Positions 19,340 to 29,394 of a stretch of DNA of 64,000 nucleotides are shown piece by piece. The stretch is from Methylorubrum extorquens (GTDB lineage: Bacteria; Pseudomonadota; Alphaproteobacteria; Rhizobiales; Beijerinckiaceae). The notes under the pieces were generated by a model. The model saw nothing but the letters and a program-made list of their open reading frames with translations, searched no databases and was not told the origin of the DNA. The stretch is from assembly GCF_024169925.1 (NCBI RefSeq), contig NZ_JALJXF010000001.1, forward strand, positions 1,060,001 through 1,124,000, written 5' to 3'. The number at the start of each line of letters is the position of its first letter. Positions within the stretch are counted from its first letter, which is position 1. The position numbers and the translations under genes are program-made.

Positions 19340-19353
19340 TTCGCATATGCGAA
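19340..19353. promoter_or_regulatory. Perfect 14-bp palindrome upstream of gltA
   Basis: TTCGCATATGCGAA is its own reverse complement and lies 160 bases before the gltA ATG, flanked by GGCC on both sides. It is a candidate operator for a dimeric regulator. The surrounding 476-bp gap (19037-19512) otherwise contains the two hairpins at 19027-19102 and a short repeat GCTCTGACAGAGC at 19244-19256, and no gene that I can support. Confidence 0.4.
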
Positions 19354-19512
19354 GAGGCCGGGAGCGGCCCACCGTTGCTGGGCGCCGACCGATCCGCTAA
19401 CCCGGTGCCTCAGTGAGCGGGTGCAGTGCTCTGCTGCGGCGCCACAACGGAGCGGGCGGCATTGGCCTCCGGTCCCGTGCTGTTCCCGTCGCAAGAAAGG
19501 GTCCGCGATCCC

Positions 19513-20802
19513 ATGAGCGCTTCCGCCAGCACCATCATCGTGGGCGACAAGAACGTCGAATTGCCCATCAAGACCGGAACGATCGGTCCCGACGTCGTCG
19601 ATATCGGCAAGCTCTACGCCCAGACCGGCAAGTTCACCTTCGATCCGGGCTTCACCTCGACCGCCTCCTGCGAATCGAAGATCACCTACATCGACGGCGA
19701 CGAGGGCGTGCTGCTCTATCGCGGCTACCCGATCGAACAGCTCGCCGAGAACGGCGACTTCCTCGAAACCGCCTACCTGATGCTGTTCGGCGAGCTACCC
19801 AGCTCGGCCCAGAAGGCGGATTTCGACTACCGGGTCACGCGCCATACCATGGTGCACGACCAGATGAACCGCTTCTTCCAGGGCTTCCGCCGCGACGCCC
19901 ACCCGATGGCGGTGATGGTGGCCTGCGTCGGCGCACTCTCGGCCTTCTACCACGACTCGACCGACATCTCGGACGAGTCCCAGCGGATGATCGCCTCGCT
20001 GCGCATGATCGCGAAGATGCCGACGCTGGCGGCGATGGCCTACAAGTACACGATCGGCCAACCTTTCGTGTATCCGAAGAACGACCTCGATTACACCTCG
20101 AACTTCCTGCGGATGTGCTTCGCGGTTCCGTGCGAGGAATACGTCGTCAACCCGATCTACGCCCGCGCGCTCGACAAGATCTTCATCCTTCACGCCGACC
20201 ACGAACAGAATGCCTCGACCTCGACGGTGCGTCTCGCCGGCTCCTCGGGCGCGAACCCGTTCGCCTGCATCGCGGCCGGCATCGCCTGCCTGTGGGGCCC
20301 GGCCCATGGCGGCGCCAACGAGGCGGCGCTCAAGATGCTCATGGAAATCGGGCATCCCGAGAACGTGCAGAAATACGTCGCTAAGGCGAAGGACAAGAAC
20401 GATCCCTTCCGCCTGATGGGCTTCGGCCACCGGGTCTACAAGAACTACGACCCGCGCGCGCGCATCATGCAGAAGACGACCCACGAGGTCCTGAACGAAC
20501 TCGGGATCAAGGACGACCTGTTGGAGGTCGCCGTCCAGCTCGAGAAGATCGCTCTCGAGGATGAGTACTTCATCGAGAAGAAGCTCTACCCGAACATCGA
20601 CTTCTACTCGGGCATCACCCTCAAGGCGCTCGGCTTCCCGACCTCGATGTTCACGGTGCTGTTCGCGCTCGCCCGCACCGTCGGCTGGATCGCGCAGTGG
20701 GCCGAGATGATCGAGGACCCGTCGCAGAAGATCGGCCGCCCGCGCCAGCTCTACATCGGCCCGGATCGCCGCGACTACACGCCGATCGGCCAGCGGAGCT
20801 GA
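19513..20802 (+). CDS. gltA: Citrate synthase
   Basis: Condenses oxaloacetate and acetyl-CoA to citrate, the entry step of the TCA cycle. 429 residues from the ATG at 19513, the usual length of the Gram-negative hexameric NADH-sensitive type; the frame is open further upstream but without a homologous N-terminus. The catalytic residues are His265 (PAHGGANE), His306 (GFGHRVYK) and Asp363 (NIDFYSG), aligning with E. coli His264, His305 and Asp362. It is followed at once by a strong hairpin and converges on the DUF188 gene. A palindrome 160 bases upstream may be a control site. Confidence 0.98.
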   Translation: MSASASTIIVGDKNVELPIKTGTIGPDVVDIGKLYAQTGKFTFDPGFTSTASCESKITYIDGDEGVLLYRGYPIEQLAENGDFLETAYLMLFGELPSSAQKADFDYRVTRHTMVHDQMNRFFQGFRRDAHPMAVMVACVGALSAFYHDSTDISDESQRMIASLRMIAKMPTLAAMAYKYTIGQPFVYPKNDLDYTSNFLRMCFAVPCEEYVVNPIYARALDKIFILHADHEQNASTSTVRLAGSSGANPFACIAAGIACLWGPAHGGANEAALKMLMEIGHPENVQKYVAKAKDKNDPFRLMGFGHRVYKNYDPRARIMQKTTHEVLNELGIKDDLLEVAVQLEKIALEDEYFIEKKLYPNIDFYSGITLKALGFPTSMFTVLFALARTVGWIAQWAEMIEDPSQKIGRPRQLYIGPDRRDYTPIGQRS

Positions 20803-20808
20803 GCTGAA

Positions 20809-20842
20809 GAGCGCCTCCGGACCCCGCGGTCCGGAGGCGCTC
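20809..20842. terminator. Hairpin between convergent gltA and the DUF188 gene
   Basis: A perfect 15-bp stem GAGCGCCTCCGGACC / GGTCCGGAGGCGCTC with a 4-base loop (CCGC). It starts seven bases after the gltA stop and ends five bases before the stop of the leftward gene. There is no clear T-tract, but the position suggests a shared bidirectional terminator or 3'-end stabiliser. Confidence 0.75.
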
Positions 20843-20846
20843 GATG

Positions 20847-21326
20847 TCAAAGCTTAAGATCGCGCTTGAGGCGCATGACCACGCGATCCAGCGCGCCGAG
20901 GAAGGCCGAGCGATCCTTCGGGGAGAATGGCCTTGGACCGCCAGTGATCGCGCCGGCTTCGCGCAGGTCCTGCATCAGGTTGCGGGTGGCGAGCGCGAGA
21001 CCAACCGATGATTCCGTGAACGCCTTGCCATTCGGCGCGAGCGCGACCGCGCCGGCCTTCACGCAGCGGCTCGCCAGCGGCACGTCCGCCGTGATCACGA
21101 CGGAGCCGGGGCCCACGCGCTCGGCGATCCAGTCGTCCGCCGCATCGAACTTGTCTCCGACGACGATGCGTTCGATCCAGGGCTCGCGCGGCAGGTTCAG
21201 GAAGCTGTTCGAGACGACGAACACGTGCAGGCCGTAGCGCCCGGCAACGCGGTACACCTCATCCTTCACCGGGCAGGCGTCGGCATCGACGTAGATCGCG
21301 ATCCTCGGGGGTGCTTCCGTGCTCAT
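20847..21326 (-). CDS. YaiI/YqxD family protein (DUF188)
   Basis: 159 residues from the ATG at 21326, which overlaps the lpxB stop by four bases (ATGA). The start is supported by the typical DUF188 N-terminus [16 protein letters not shown]. Other family marks are SNSF near residue 38, [13 protein letters not shown] near 55 and [11 protein letters not shown] near 77. The Asp-rich pattern recalls PIN-like nuclease folds, but no activity is established that I know of. It is the last gene of the lipid A run and ends against gltA. Confidence 0.9.
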   Translation of the reverse strand: MSTEAPPRIAIYVDADACPVKDEVYRVAGRYGLHVFVVSNSFLNLPREPWIERIVVGDKFDAADDWIAERVGPGSVVITADVPLASRCVKAGAVALAPNGKAFTESSVGLALATRNLMQDLREAGAITGGPRPFSPKDRSAFLGALDRVVMRLKRDLKL

Positions 21327-22483
21327 GCCGCCCGCCGCGCCTCCAGCACGATCCGGGCCGCCGCCCGGCTCGGTTCCTCGTCGCCGGGCAGCCGCATCCG
21401 GCCGTCGATGCGGGCCAGCGCGTCGAGTTGCACCCGCCGGGCAGGGCCGCCTGCGAGAAGCGGGGCCAGCGTCTCGGCGAGCCGCTGCGGCGTGCAATCG
21501 GCCTGCACGAATTCCGGCATGGCGTTCTCGGACAGGATTAGATTCGGGAGCACGATCGTCGGCACCTGGATCAGGCGCCGAGCGATGACTTCCTCGACCC
21601 GCGACACCTTGTAGGCCACCACCATCGGCACGCCGGCGAGCGCGAGTTCAAGGGTCACGGTGCCGGAGGCCGCGAGCGCGGCCCGCGCCCGGCGGAAGGT
21701 GGCGTACTTGCCGGCCTCTCCGTGGACGATCCGCGGATGCCGCTCCCACGCGGCGGCGAGCCGCTCGATCAGGGCGCGGTGACGGCTCACCGCCGGCAGC
21801 TCGATCTCGAAGGGACCAACCCGTCGGCTGAGTTCGGCCGTCGCCTGTCCGAAGACCGGCATCAGCCGCTCGATCTCCGAGCGGCGCGAGCCCGGCAGGA
21901 CGGCGAGGACCGGCGGGCGGCCTTCGCGGATCGCTGCCTCGTCGGGGGAGGGACGCAGCTCGGCCAGACGCTCGATCAACGGGTGGCCGACATAGGAGCA
22001 GGGCGGCCCGCCGAGGCGGCGATGCGCGTCCGGCTCGAAGGGGAGGAGGGCAAGCACGTGGTCGATGAAGGGCACCATGCCCTTAGCCCGCCAGGGCCGC
22101 CACGCCCAGACGCTCGGCGAAACGTAATCGACGATCGGCAGATCCGGCAGGCGCTTGCGCACACGGGTCGCCACCGCATGGGTGAAGCCGGGGCTGTCGA
22201 TGATGACGAGCACGTCGGGCCGGCCCGCCACGACGTCGTCCACAGTCTCGCGGATACGCCGCAGCAGGGTGCGGGCGCGGGCGACCACGGGAAGGTAGCC
22301 CATCACCGCCACGTCATCGATGGGGAAGAGTGAGGGTAAGCCCTCCGCCTCCATCGCCTCGCCGCCGACGCCGCCGAGCGTGAGGGGCGCGGGCGCGAGC
22401 GCCCGCAGCGCCCGGATCAGCTTGGCGCCGAGCTGGTCGCCGGAATCCTCACCCGCGACGAGCCAGATCCGCCGATGCGTCAT
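21323..22483 (-). CDS. lpxB: Lipid-A-disaccharide synthase
   Basis: Joins UDP-2,3-diacylglucosamine and lipid X into the lipid A disaccharide on the inner face of the inner membrane. 386 residues, GT-B fold (family GT19). Start at 22483 gives [14 protein letters not shown], the conserved N-terminal loop. Other marks are PSVWAWR near residue 123, LPFEPD near 150 and LPGSRRSEI near 195. Four-base ATGA overlaps on both sides (lpxI upstream, DUF188 gene downstream) indicate one tightly coupled transcript. Confidence 0.97.
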   Translation of the reverse strand: MTHRRIWLVAGEDSGDQLGAKLIRALRALAPAPLTLGGVGGEAMEAEGLPSLFPIDDVAVMGYLPVVARARTLLRRIRETVDDVVAGRPDVLVIIDSPGFTHAVATRVRKRLPDLPIVDYVSPSVWAWRPWRAKGMVPFIDHVLALLPFEPDAHRRLGGPPCSYVGHPLIERLAELRPSPDEAAIREGRPPVLAVLPGSRRSEIERLMPVFGQATAELSRRVGPFEIELPAVSRHRALIERLAAAWERHPRIVHGEAGKYATFRRARAALAASGTVTLELALAGVPMVVAYKVSRVEEVIARRLIQVPTIVLPNLILSENAMPEFVQADCTPQRLAETLAPLLAGGPARRVQLDALARIDGRMRLPGDEEPSRAAARIVLEARRAA

Positions 22484-23328
22484 GGGGTGACCTCCACGCC
22501 GATCAGGAACAGACCCGCCGCATCCGCCGCCGCAACCGTCGCCTCGCAATCGATCACCAGGGTATGGCCGGCGCCGATAGCGATGCCGGCACATCCCGCT
22601 TCCGCCGCGCGGCGCACGGTGCGCGGGCCGATCGCCGGCAGGTCGATGCGCAGATCCTGGCCGAGTTTCGGCAGTTTGACGAGCACGGTCCCCTTCGCGG
22701 GCGTACCGCGACCGAAGGGCTTGCGGTTGAGGGCGCGGGCGCGGGCGAGCATGCGGTCGGTGCCCTCGGGGCCTTCGACGGCGATGACGCGCTCACCCGC
22801 CACCACGGCCGCCTGCCCCACATCGAAGGGGCTCAGGGCACCGAGCATGGCGCGGCCCGTGGCGATCGAGAGGGTCGCGTTGGAATCGGGCTCCGCCCGG
22901 CCGAGCCGACCGAGCCGGCCGAGCAGATCGGGCGCGACCTCGTGGACGCCGAGCACCCGGTGCCCGTTCTCTTCGAGGAGCAAGAGCACGGCCCGCAGCA
23001 GCCGGTCATCACCACCAGCAAGACTCTTGAGAATATCGCGGTTGCGCACCGCGTGGGCCGCGTTGAGCAGCGCAGCCGGACTCGGGCGGGCGACGCCGCC
23101 GGCCGGTACGACCGCGGCAGGCGCCCACTCCTTGAGGATGCGCAGGGTGCCGGGGATGTCGAGGAGATCGACCACCGCATCGGCGCGCCGCCGCATCGCC
23201 CGCTCGGTGAAGCCGCGCACGGCGAGCACGCGGAACGGCCGGCGGGCCCGCTCGAGGGAGGCGGCGACCAGTTCCGGCAAGCGGCCCGCGCCGGCCACCA
23301 GGGCGAGGGGCCGGGCGGGATCGACCAT
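22480..23328 (-). CDS. lpxI: UDP-2,3-diacylglucosamine pyrophosphatase LpxI (DUF1009)
   Basis: Hydrolyses UDP-2,3-diacylglucosamine to lipid X; LpxI replaces the unrelated LpxH in most alphaproteobacteria. 282 residues, a normal length. The N-terminal domain starts LALVAGAGRLPELV; the C-terminal DUF1009 domain has GERVIAVEGPEGTDRML and KLGQDLRIDLPAIGPRT, with the acidic and basic residues of the active site. It sits between lpxA and lpxB as expected and overlaps lpxB by ATGA. Confidence 0.95.
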   Translation of the reverse strand: MVDPARPLALVAGAGRLPELVAASLERARRPFRVLAVRGFTERAMRRRADAVVDLLDIPGTLRILKEWAPAAVVPAGGVARPSPAALLNAAHAVRNRDILKSLAGGDDRLLRAVLLLLEENGHRVLGVHEVAPDLLGRLGRLGRAEPDSNATLSIATGRAMLGALSPFDVGQAAVVAGERVIAVEGPEGTDRMLARARALNRKPFGRGTPAKGTVLVKLPKLGQDLRIDLPAIGPRTVRRAAEAGCAGIAIGAGHTLVIDCEATVAAADAAGLFLIGVEVTP

Positions 23329-23339
23329 TCTTAAGGCCC

Positions 23340-24155
23340 TCAGGCCGCTGCGGAAACGGGACGGGGCGTACAGATCGAGCGCTTGCCGCCCGCGCGAATA
23401 AAGGCGAGGATCTCGTGGATCGCCGGATGGGTGTCGAACTCGGCGGCCACGTCCTCGACGCGCTCCATCAGCGTGCCCTCCTGGGCGAAGAGCAGACGGT
23501 AAGCCCGGCGCAGGATGTGAATGTCCTCGCGTGAAAAACCGCGGCGCTGGAGTCCGATGATGTTGAGCCCGGAGAGGTAGGCGCGGTTGCCGAGCACCAT
23601 GCCGTAGGGGATGCAGTCGTTCTCAAGCCCCGACAGGCCGCCGACGAAGGCGTGGTCGCCGACGCGGGCGAACTGGATCACCGCCGCGCCGCCGCCGAGG
23701 ATGGCGTAGTTGCCCACCGTGCAATGCCCGGCGAGCATCACGTTGTTGGAGAAGATGACGTGGTCGCCCACCCGGCAATCGTGCCCGACATGGCTGTTGG
23801 CGAGGAACGCGCAGCCGTTGCCGACCACCGTCTCAAGCCCTCCGCCGGCGGTGCCGGGATTCATCGTCACGCCTTCGCGGATCAGGCAATCGGAGCCGAC
23901 CGCGAGTGTCGAGGGCTCGCCGCGGAACTTCAGATCCTGCGGCGGATGGCCGATCGAGGCGAAGGGATAGATCCGGGTGCGCGCGCCCACCGTCGTCCGT
24001 CCGGCGACCACGACGTGGCTGACGAGCTCGCAGCCGTCGCCGAGCACGACGTCGGGTCCGATATGGCAGAACGGGCCGATCCGCACGCCGTCCCCAAGCC
24101 GGGCGCCGTCCTCGACGACGCTGCTCGGATGGATCCCGTCCCGCACCGCGCTCAC
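23340..24155 (-). CDS. lpxA: Acyl-ACP--UDP-N-acetylglucosamine O-acyltransferase
   Basis: First step of lipid A synthesis: transfer of a hydroxyacyl chain to UDP-GlcNAc. I chose the GTG start at 24155, which overlaps the fabZ TGA (GTGA) and gives 271 residues; the open frame further upstream lies inside fabZ and is not homologous. The left-handed beta-helix hexapeptide repeats are visible ([25 protein letters not shown]). His122 and catalytic His125 (NSHVGHDC) align with E. coli His122/His125. A C-terminal helical domain ends the protein. lpxI follows after 11 bases. Confidence 0.96.
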   Translation of the reverse strand: MSAVRDGIHPSSVVEDGARLGDGVRIGPFCHIGPDVVLGDGCELVSHVVVAGRTTVGARTRIYPFASIGHPPQDLKFRGEPSTLAVGSDCLIREGVTMNPGTAGGGLETVVGNGCAFLANSHVGHDCRVGDHVIFSNNVMLAGHCTVGNYAILGGGAAVIQFARVGDHAFVGGLSGLENDCIPYGMVLGNRAYLSGLNIIGLQRRGFSREDIHILRRAYRLLFAQEGTLMERVEDVAAEFDTHPAIHEILAFIRAGGKRSICTPRPVSAAA

Positions 24156-24613
24156 TCCGTCACCAGCATGGCACCGATCTCGGCCTGGGCCACAAGCGCG
24201 CCATCGACGCGAGCCTCGCCGCGGAACCACCACATGGTCTTGCGTTGGTTCATCTTCGTCATGTGGAAGCGCACTTGGTCGCCGGGTACGACGGGCTTGC
24301 GGAACTTGCACTTGTCGATGGTCATGAAGAAGACCTGCTTGGTCTTAAGGTCGTCGTTCATGATGTGGCGGCAGCAGATCGCGCCCGCGGTCTGAGCCAT
24401 GCCCTCGATCAGCAGCACGCCGGGGAACACCGGCAAGCCGGGGAAGTGGCCGGTGAATTGCGGCTCGTTCGCCGTGACGTTCTTGATGCCGATGCAGCTC
24501 TCGTCGCGGTCGATCTCGATGATGCGGTCGATCATCAGGAAGGGATAGCGGTGGGGCAGCAGTTCCAGCACCTTCTGGATGTCGGCCGAACCCAGCTCCC
24601 GCGTCTCACTCAT
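24152..24613 (-). CDS. fabZ: 3-hydroxyacyl-ACP dehydratase FabZ
   Basis: Dehydrates 3-hydroxyacyl-ACP in fatty acid synthesis and balances the precursor pool shared with LpxA. 153 residues from the ATG at 24613. Catalytic His56 (FTGHFPGLP) and Glu70 (VLLIEGMAQ) have the usual 14-residue spacing; [12 protein letters not shown] is the conserved N-terminal motif. lpxD normally sits directly upstream in proteobacteria, but here the upstream neighbour is moeA, 161 bases away. Transcription must come from a promoter in that gap or from the moeA transcript. Confidence 0.97.
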   Translation of the reverse strand: MSETRELGSADIQKVLELLPHRYPFLMIDRIIEIDRDESCIGIKNVTANEPQFTGHFPGLPVFPGVLLIEGMAQTAGAICCRHIMNDDLKTKQVFFMTIDKCKFRKPVVPGDQVRFHMTKMNQRKTMWWFRGEARVDGALVAQAEIGAMLVTE

Positions 24614-24774
24614 CGGTTCCAACACTCCCCGCCCATGCTTGCCCGGCGGCGTCCGCCGCACGGTCCCGTGCCTTTTGCCGGTGAAGGCCGCCCTCTTCGG
24701 CAGAAAATCGGGCGGATGCAAGACTTTTGCGCCGTCGGGGGACCACAACCAGCGGCATCAACCGCGATAGCCGC

Positions 24775-26001
24775 TCAGACGATCCGCCGGTCCAGCCGCA
24801 GGATGCGGCACGGGTCGCCCGCCTTGGCCGGGCTCGCATGCGGCGGTCGGATGAGCAGCGCCTCACTGGTGCCGAGCACCGAGAGCATCGAGGAATCCTG
24901 ACGCGACTCGGGATGGACAACCGGCAACCGATCCGGCGCCATGTCGAGGCGGGCGCGCAGGTAGTCCTGGCGGGCGTCGTTCTCCGGCATGTCGCGGCCG
25001 AGGGTCGCCGGCTCGCTGCGGTCCTCGCCCGCGCGCGGATCGCCGAGGAGCGCGCGGATCGCCGGGACCACGAAAAGCAGGCCGCAGACGATCGAGGAGA
25101 CCGGATTGCCCGGCAGACCGATCACCAGCATCGGCCCGAGCCGACCGTGCATCAGCGGCTTGCCGGGGCGGAGCGCCACTCGCCAGAAGCCGAGTTCCAG
25201 CCCCTCGGCCCCGAGTGCGGCCTGGACGAGATCGTGGTCGCCGACCGAAGCGCCGCCGAGTGTGATGAGCAGGTCGGCCCCGGCCGAGCGCGCGCGGCCG
25301 ACCGCCGCGCGCAGGGCACCGAGATCGTCGGTGACGATACCGAGATCGATGACCTCCGCACCCGACTCGAGGCTCAGCGCTCCGAGCGCGAGGCCGTTCG
25401 AGGCGACGATCTGGTCCCAGGCCGCCGGCTCGCCCGGACGAACCAGTTCGTCGCCGGTCGCGAGGACGGCGACCCGTGGCTTGCGCCGTACCGGCAGCAC
25501 GGCGTAGCCGGCGCTGGCGGCGAGCGCGAGGCGGCGTGCGTCGAGGGTGTCGCCGGCCCGCACCAGCGTCTCGCCCTCGCGGAAATCGAGGCCGGCGCGG
25601 CGCAGGAAGCGGCCCGCCGCCACCGGCTCGCGGGCGTTGACGGTCTGGCCCTCGGCCTCGGCGTTCTCCTGAATCAGGATCGCGTCGGCACCCTCGGGCA
25701 CGGGCGCGCCGGTGAAGATGCGCACCGCCTCGCCCGGCCCCACCGTTCCGGAAAATCCGTGACCGGCGGCGCTGGTGCCGATCAGACGCAGGCGCGCCGG
25801 AACGGTCGCCACGTCGGCGGCGCGCACGGCGTAGCCGTCCATGGCGGAGGCCGGGAAGGGCGGCTGGGTGCGCCGGGCGGTCAGGTCGGCGGCGAGCGTC
25901 CGGCCGGCGCCCTGCGCGATGGGGATCTCCTCCGTCCCGACCGGGCCGGGGATGGCGGCGAGGATCTTTGCGAGGGCCTCAGCAACCGGGAGCAGACTCA
26001 T
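24775..26001 (-). CDS. moeA: Molybdopterin molybdenumtransferase MoeA
   Basis: Inserts molybdate into adenylylated molybdopterin, the last step of Mo-cofactor synthesis. 408 residues. Domain marks are [13 protein letters not shown] near residue 48, the [14 protein letters not shown] segment near 90, the central MoCF-like domain with LATGDELV and [12 protein letters not shown], and [21 protein letters not shown] near 290. The start overlaps the moaC stop by four bases. It is the last gene of the trp-moaC-moeA transcript. Confidence 0.96.
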   Translation of the reverse strand: MSLLPVAEALAKILAAIPGPVGTEEIPIAQGAGRTLAADLTARRTQPPFPASAMDGYAVRAADVATVPARLRLIGTSAAGHGFSGTVGPGEAVRIFTGAPVPEGADAILIQENAEAEGQTVNAREPVAAGRFLRRAGLDFREGETLVRAGDTLDARRLALAASAGYAVLPVRRKPRVAVLATGDELVRPGEPAAWDQIVASNGLALGALSLESGAEVIDLGIVTDDLGALRAAVGRARSAGADLLITLGGASVGDHDLVQAALGAEGLELGFWRVALRPGKPLMHGRLGPMLVIGLPGNPVSSIVCGLLFVVPAIRALLGDPRAGEDRSEPATLGRDMPENDARQDYLRARLDMAPDRLPVVHPESRQDSSMLSVLGTSEALLIRPPHASPAKAGDPCRILRLDRRIV

Positions 26002-26483
26002 TCGTCGGCGCTCCAGGCGCCGGACTTGCCGCCCTCCTTCGACAGGAGGCGGATGCCCTCGATGCGCATGCCGCGATCGGCGGCCTTCACCATGTCGTAG
26101 ACCGTCAGGCAGGCGACCGAGACGGCGGTCAGCGCCTCCATCTCGACGCCGGTCTGGCCCTGTACCTTCACCTCGGCGGTGAGGCGCAGGCCCGGCAGGG
26201 CGTCGTCGGGCTCGCAGGTCAGCCGCACCTTGGTGATCAGCAGCGGGTGGCAGAGCGGGATCAGCTCATGCGTGCGCTTGGCCGCCATGATGCCGGCGAG
26301 CCGGGCGGTACCGATGACGTCGCCCTTCTTGGCGTCGCCCTCGCGGATCAGCGCCAGGGTCTCGGGAAGCATCACCACGACGCCCTCCGCCACCGCCGTG
26401 CGCGAGGTCGCGGCCTTGTCCGAGACGTCGACCATGTTGGCCGCGCCGGTCCGGTCGATATGGGTGAGGGTGGCGCCGCTCAC
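25998..26483 (-). CDS. moaC: Cyclic pyranopterin monophosphate synthase MoaC
   Basis: Converts 3',8-cyclo-7,8-dihydro-GTP to cPMP, the first stable molybdopterin precursor. 161 residues, normal length. Conserved segments are NMVDVSDKA near residue 16, [13 protein letters not shown] near 74, and [20 protein letters not shown] near 112, with the active-site Lys and Asp. It overlaps trpC and moeA by ATGA at both ends. The pairing of trpC with moaC/moeA is a long-standing arrangement in Hyphomicrobiales. Confidence 0.97.
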   Translation of the reverse strand: MSGATLTHIDRTGAANMVDVSDKAATSRTAVAEGVVVMLPETLALIREGDAKKGDVIGTARLAGIMAAKRTHELIPLCHPLLITKVRLTCEPDDALPGLRLTAEVKVQGQTGVEMEALTAVSVACLTVYDMVKAADRGMRIEGIRLLSKEGGKSGAWSADE

Positions 26484-27328
26484 CGGCCCTGATCCCCGAA
26501 CAGCAGGGCCTTTGTCGCCGCGGTCACGTCGTCCTGCCGCATCAGGCTTTCGCCGACCAGGATGGTATCGAGCCCGTGCTGCTTCAGCCGCAGCACGTCG
26601 GCGTGGCCGCCGATGCCGCTTTCGGCCACCGCGATGCGGTCGGCCGGGATGCCGGGCTTGAGGGTGATCGCCGTTTCGAACGACACTTCGAAGGTCTTGA
26701 GGTTGCGGTTATTGACGCCGATCATCCGCGTGCCGAGCGGCACGGCGCGTTCCAGCTCCTGCGCGTCGTGGACCTCGACCAGCACGTCCATGCCGAGATC
26801 GTGGGCCGTCTCGGTGATGGCTGCGGCCTCCGCGTCATCGAGGCAGGCCATGATGACGAGGACGCAATCGGCGCCCCAGGCGCGGGCCTCGTAGACCTGA
26901 TACGGCTCGAACATGAAGTCTTTTCGTAGTACCGGCAGGTCGCAGGCTCCGCGCGCCTCGATCAGGAAGTCCGGCGCCCCCTGGAAGGACGGGGTATCGG
27001 TCAGCACCGAAAGGCAGGTGGCGCCGCCCTTGGCATAGGCCTTGGCCAGCGTCTTCGGGTTGAAATCGGCGCGGATCAGTCCCTTGGAGGGCGAGGCCTT
27101 CTTGATCTCGGCGATCAGGGCCGGGCGGCCTTCCGCGATATGCCGGGCGATGGCGTCGGCGAAGCCGCGGGGCGGCTCGGCCTTGGCGACCTGCTTTTCC
27201 AGCTTGGCCAGCGGCACGCGCAGCTTCGCCTCGGCGATCTCGCGGCGCTTATAGGCCTCGATCCGCGCCAGCACGCTCGCCCGTTCCGGGGCGGGCCCGG
27301 CGGTCACGTCGGCGACGATATCGTCCAT
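26480..27328 (-). CDS. trpC: Indole-3-glycerol phosphate synthase
   Basis: Cyclises CdRP to indole-3-glycerol phosphate in tryptophan synthesis. 282-residue TIM barrel. Marks include [16 protein letters not shown] (catalytic Lys near residue 75), [13 protein letters not shown] (Lys near 135), [11 protein letters not shown] near 199, and the phosphate-binding AESGI and ILVGESLMR near the end. It is a single-domain protein, not fused to TrpF. trpD ends 33 bases upstream of its start; the four-base overlap with moaC couples it downstream. Confidence 0.97.
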   Translation of the reverse strand: MDDIVADVTAGPAPERASVLARIEAYKRREIAEAKLRVPLAKLEKQVAKAEPPRGFADAIARHIAEGRPALIAEIKKASPSKGLIRADFNPKTLAKAYAKGGATCLSVLTDTPSFQGAPDFLIEARGACDLPVLRKDFMFEPYQVYEARAWGADCVLVIMACLDDAEAAAITETAHDLGMDVLVEVHDAQELERAVPLGTRMIGVNNRNLKTFEVSFETAITLKPGIPADRIAVAESGIGGHADVLRLKQHGLDTILVGESLMRQDDVTAATKALLFGDQGR

Positions 27329-27361
27329 CGGGTTGTCCTTAGAATCGTTCGAGGCCGTCTA

Positions 27362-28375
27362 TCACGCATTGGAGACGGCGACGAGGCGCGCCAGCGTGCC
27401 CCGCGCCGCGCCGGAATCGATCGCCTCTTGCGCCCGCGCAACGCCCTCGGCGAGCGTGCCGGCGGCCCCCGCCACCACGAGGCCGGCACCGGCGTTCAGC
27501 ACGGCGATGTCGCGGTAGGCGCTGCGAGCACCCTCCAGCACGGCGCCCAAAGCGGCGGCGTTGTGCTCGGGGTCGCCCCCGCGCAGGTCGTCCAGGGTCG
27601 CGAGCGGCAGGCCGACCTCGCGCGGATCGAGGGTGAAGTGCCGGAACACGCCATCTTCCAGCGCAACCACGGCGGTGGGGCCGGTAGTGGTGATCTCGTC
27701 GAGCCCGTCGGAGCCGTGCACGGTCCAGACCCGGCAGCTGCCGAGCGTGGCCAGCACCCGCGTCAGCGGCTCGGCCCAGGCGGGCCGCGAGACGCCGAAC
27801 ACCTGCGCCGTCACGCCGGCCGGGTTCGAGAGCGGCCCGAGCATGTTGAAGATGGTGCGGAACGGCAGTTCGGTGCGTACCGGCGCGACATGGCGCATGG
27901 CGCCGTGATGCGTCTGCGCGAACATGAAGCAGAGCCCGGCCTCCGAGAGGCAGCGCGCCAGAGCCTCGGGGGGCAAGCCGATCTTCACGCCGAGCGCGGC
28001 CAGCACGTCGGCAGCGCCGGAGCGCGAGGTGGCGGCACGGTTGCCGTGCTTAGCCACGGGCACGCCGCAGGCGGCGGTGAGGATCGCGGCCAGCGTCGAG
28101 ACGTTGTAGCTGCCCGAATGGTCGCCACCGGTGCCGACGATGTCGATGGCGCCCTCGGGCGCCGCCACCGGCAGCATCCGCGCGCGCATCGCCGAGACCG
28201 CACCGACGATCTCGTCCTCGCTCTCGCCGCGCACGGAGAGGGCGGTGAGGAAGGCGCCGGCCTGGATCGGCGTGACCTCGCCCGAGAGCAGGTCGTCGAA
28301 GGCGGCGCGGGCCTGCTCGCGGCTCAGCGGGACGCCGGCCGCGACGGTCGCGAGATGGGTTTTGAAGGACTCCAT
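27362..28375 (-). CDS. trpD: Anthranilate phosphoribosyltransferase
   Basis: Transfers phosphoribose from PRPP to anthranilate. 337 residues from the ATG at 28375 (MESFKTHLA); the frame is open upstream through a palindromic repeat, which I take as non-coding. The PRPP site is [15 protein letters not shown], followed by [17 protein letters not shown] and the Mg-binding [10 protein letters not shown] region. It follows trpG after a 198-base gap holding a repeat element and precedes trpC by 33 bases. Confidence 0.97.
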   Translation of the reverse strand: MESFKTHLATVAAGVPLSREQARAAFDDLLSGEVTPIQAGAFLTALSVRGESEDEIVGAVSAMRARMLPVAAPEGAIDIVGTGGDHSGSYNVSTLAAILTAACGVPVAKHGNRAATSRSGAADVLAALGVKIGLPPEALARCLSEAGLCFMFAQTHHGAMRHVAPVRTELPFRTIFNMLGPLSNPAGVTAQVFGVSRPAWAEPLTRVLATLGSCRVWTVHGSDGLDEITTTGPTAVVALEDGVFRHFTLDPREVGLPLATLDDLRGGDPEHNAAALGAVLEGARSAYRDIAVLNAGAGLVVAGAAGTLAEGVARAQEAIDSGAARGTLARLVAVSNA

Positions 28376-28399
28376 GGGTCCGTGATCATCCGCTGGAAG

Positions 28400-28532
28400 C
28401 CCTCTCACCTTCGCGGAGGAGGGTGGCCCGCGAGGCGGGTCGGGCGAGGGGAGGGCTCCGCGCAATTCGGAACGCCTCGCTCCCCTCCCGCCTCTCATCC
28501 GCGAGGCACCTTCACCCGCGAAAGGGGGAGGG
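28400..28532. repeat. Imperfect palindromic intergenic repeat between trpG and trpD
   Basis: About 133 bases of G/C-rich imperfect inverted repeat: a 5' arm near GGAGGAGGGTGGCCCGCGAG and GGGCGAGGGGAGGG, and a 3' arm near CCTCGCTCCCCTCCCGCC and ACCTTCACCCGCG. The shape and wording are those of mobile-like palindromes common between genes in Methylobacterium and Bradyrhizobium relatives. It fills most of the trpG-trpD gap. Confidence 0.65.
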
Positions 28533-28573
28533 AATAGGGTGTGCCCCGTCAATGCACGCCGAGGCCGGGCTTG

Positions 28574-29176
28574 TCACGCGCGGGCGGCCGACTCCTTGCG
28601 CCACGCCGCGGCGATGTCGAGGAAGTTGCGCAGGATCTGCGTGCCGTGGTTCGAGAGGATGCTCTCGGGGTGGAACTGCACGCCGTGGACCGGCAGTTCC
28701 CGGTGCTGGAGCCCCATGATGAGGCCGTCGGCTTCCGCCGTGACCGCGAGATCCTGCGGGCAGCTCGCGCGGTCCACCACCAGCGAGTGGTAGCGCGTGG
28801 CGGCAAAGCCCTCGTTGATGCCGCGAAAGACGCCCTTGGCCTCGTGGCGGATGGTCGAGACCTTGCCGTGCATGGGGGAGGGCGCCCGCACCACGTCGCC
28901 GCCATAGGCCTGCCCGATGGTCTGGAGCCCGAGGCACACGCCGAAGATCGGGATCTCGGCGCCCAGCTCGCGCACCGCATCAAGGCAAATGCCGGCCTCA
29001 TTCGGGGTGCACGGCCCCGGCGAGAGCACGAGCGCGTCCGGGGCCCGTTCGCGGATGCCGGCGACATCGATCTGATCGTTGCGCACCACGTCGATCCGCT
29101 CGCAGAGCGGGCCGATCAGGTGGACGAGATTCCAGGTGAAGGAATCGTAATTGTCGATGACGAGGACGTTGGACAT
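28574..29176 (-). CDS. trpG: Anthranilate synthase component II (glutamine amidotransferase)
   Basis: Supplies ammonia from glutamine to TrpE. 200-residue class I amidotransferase with the full triad: Cys81 (IFGVCLGLQTI), His169 and Glu171 (VQFHPESIL). LSPGPCTPNEAG near residue 51 is the oxyanion-loop region typical of TrpG/PabA. TrpE and TrpG are separate here, unlike the fused TrpE(G) of Rhizobium. Large gaps on both sides, each containing a palindromic repeat, are unusual for an operon that is otherwise tightly packed. A shared role in p-aminobenzoate synthesis is possible. Confidence 0.96.
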   Translation of the reverse strand: MSNVLVIDNYDSFTWNLVHLIGPLCERIDVVRNDQIDVAGIRERAPDALVLSPGPCTPNEAGICLDAVRELGAEIPIFGVCLGLQTIGQAYGGDVVRAPSPMHGKVSTIRHEAKGVFRGINEGFAATRYHSLVVDRASCPQDLAVTAEADGLIMGLQHRELPVHGVQFHPESILSNHGTQILRNFLDIAAAWRKESAARA

Positions 29177-29212
29177 CGAACTCAGCCGTAGCGCCTTGTG
29201 TCCCGCTCACAC

Positions 29213-29320
29213 CCTCATCCTGAGGTGCCGCGAAGCAGCTTCGAAGGATCCTCCAGGGATCAGGCGGGATCTGGAAGATCCTTCGAGGCCGACGCTGCGC
29301 GCCGGCACCTCAGGATGAGG
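29213..29320. repeat. 108-bp palindromic repeat element between trpE and trpG
   Basis: The outer arms CCTCATCCTGAGGTGCC (29213-29229) and its exact complement (29304-29320) are perfect over 17 bp. Inner arms GCTTCGAAGGATC... and ...GATCCTTCGAGGC also pair, giving one long interrupted hairpin. The outer sequence is one I recognise as a very common intergenic palindrome in Hyphomicrobiales genomes. Confidence 0.85.
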
Positions 29321-29394
29321 AAGATGACGGGATTACCGTTCTCTAGAGGGGTGGCGACGGGAAGCCGGCAAGTCAAGACGACGTGCCCGTGCGC

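Noticed and set aside
24614..24774. Search for an lpxD remnant upstream of fabZ
   Set aside because: The 161-bp gap has no hexapeptide-repeat coding and is too short; lpxD must be elsewhere.
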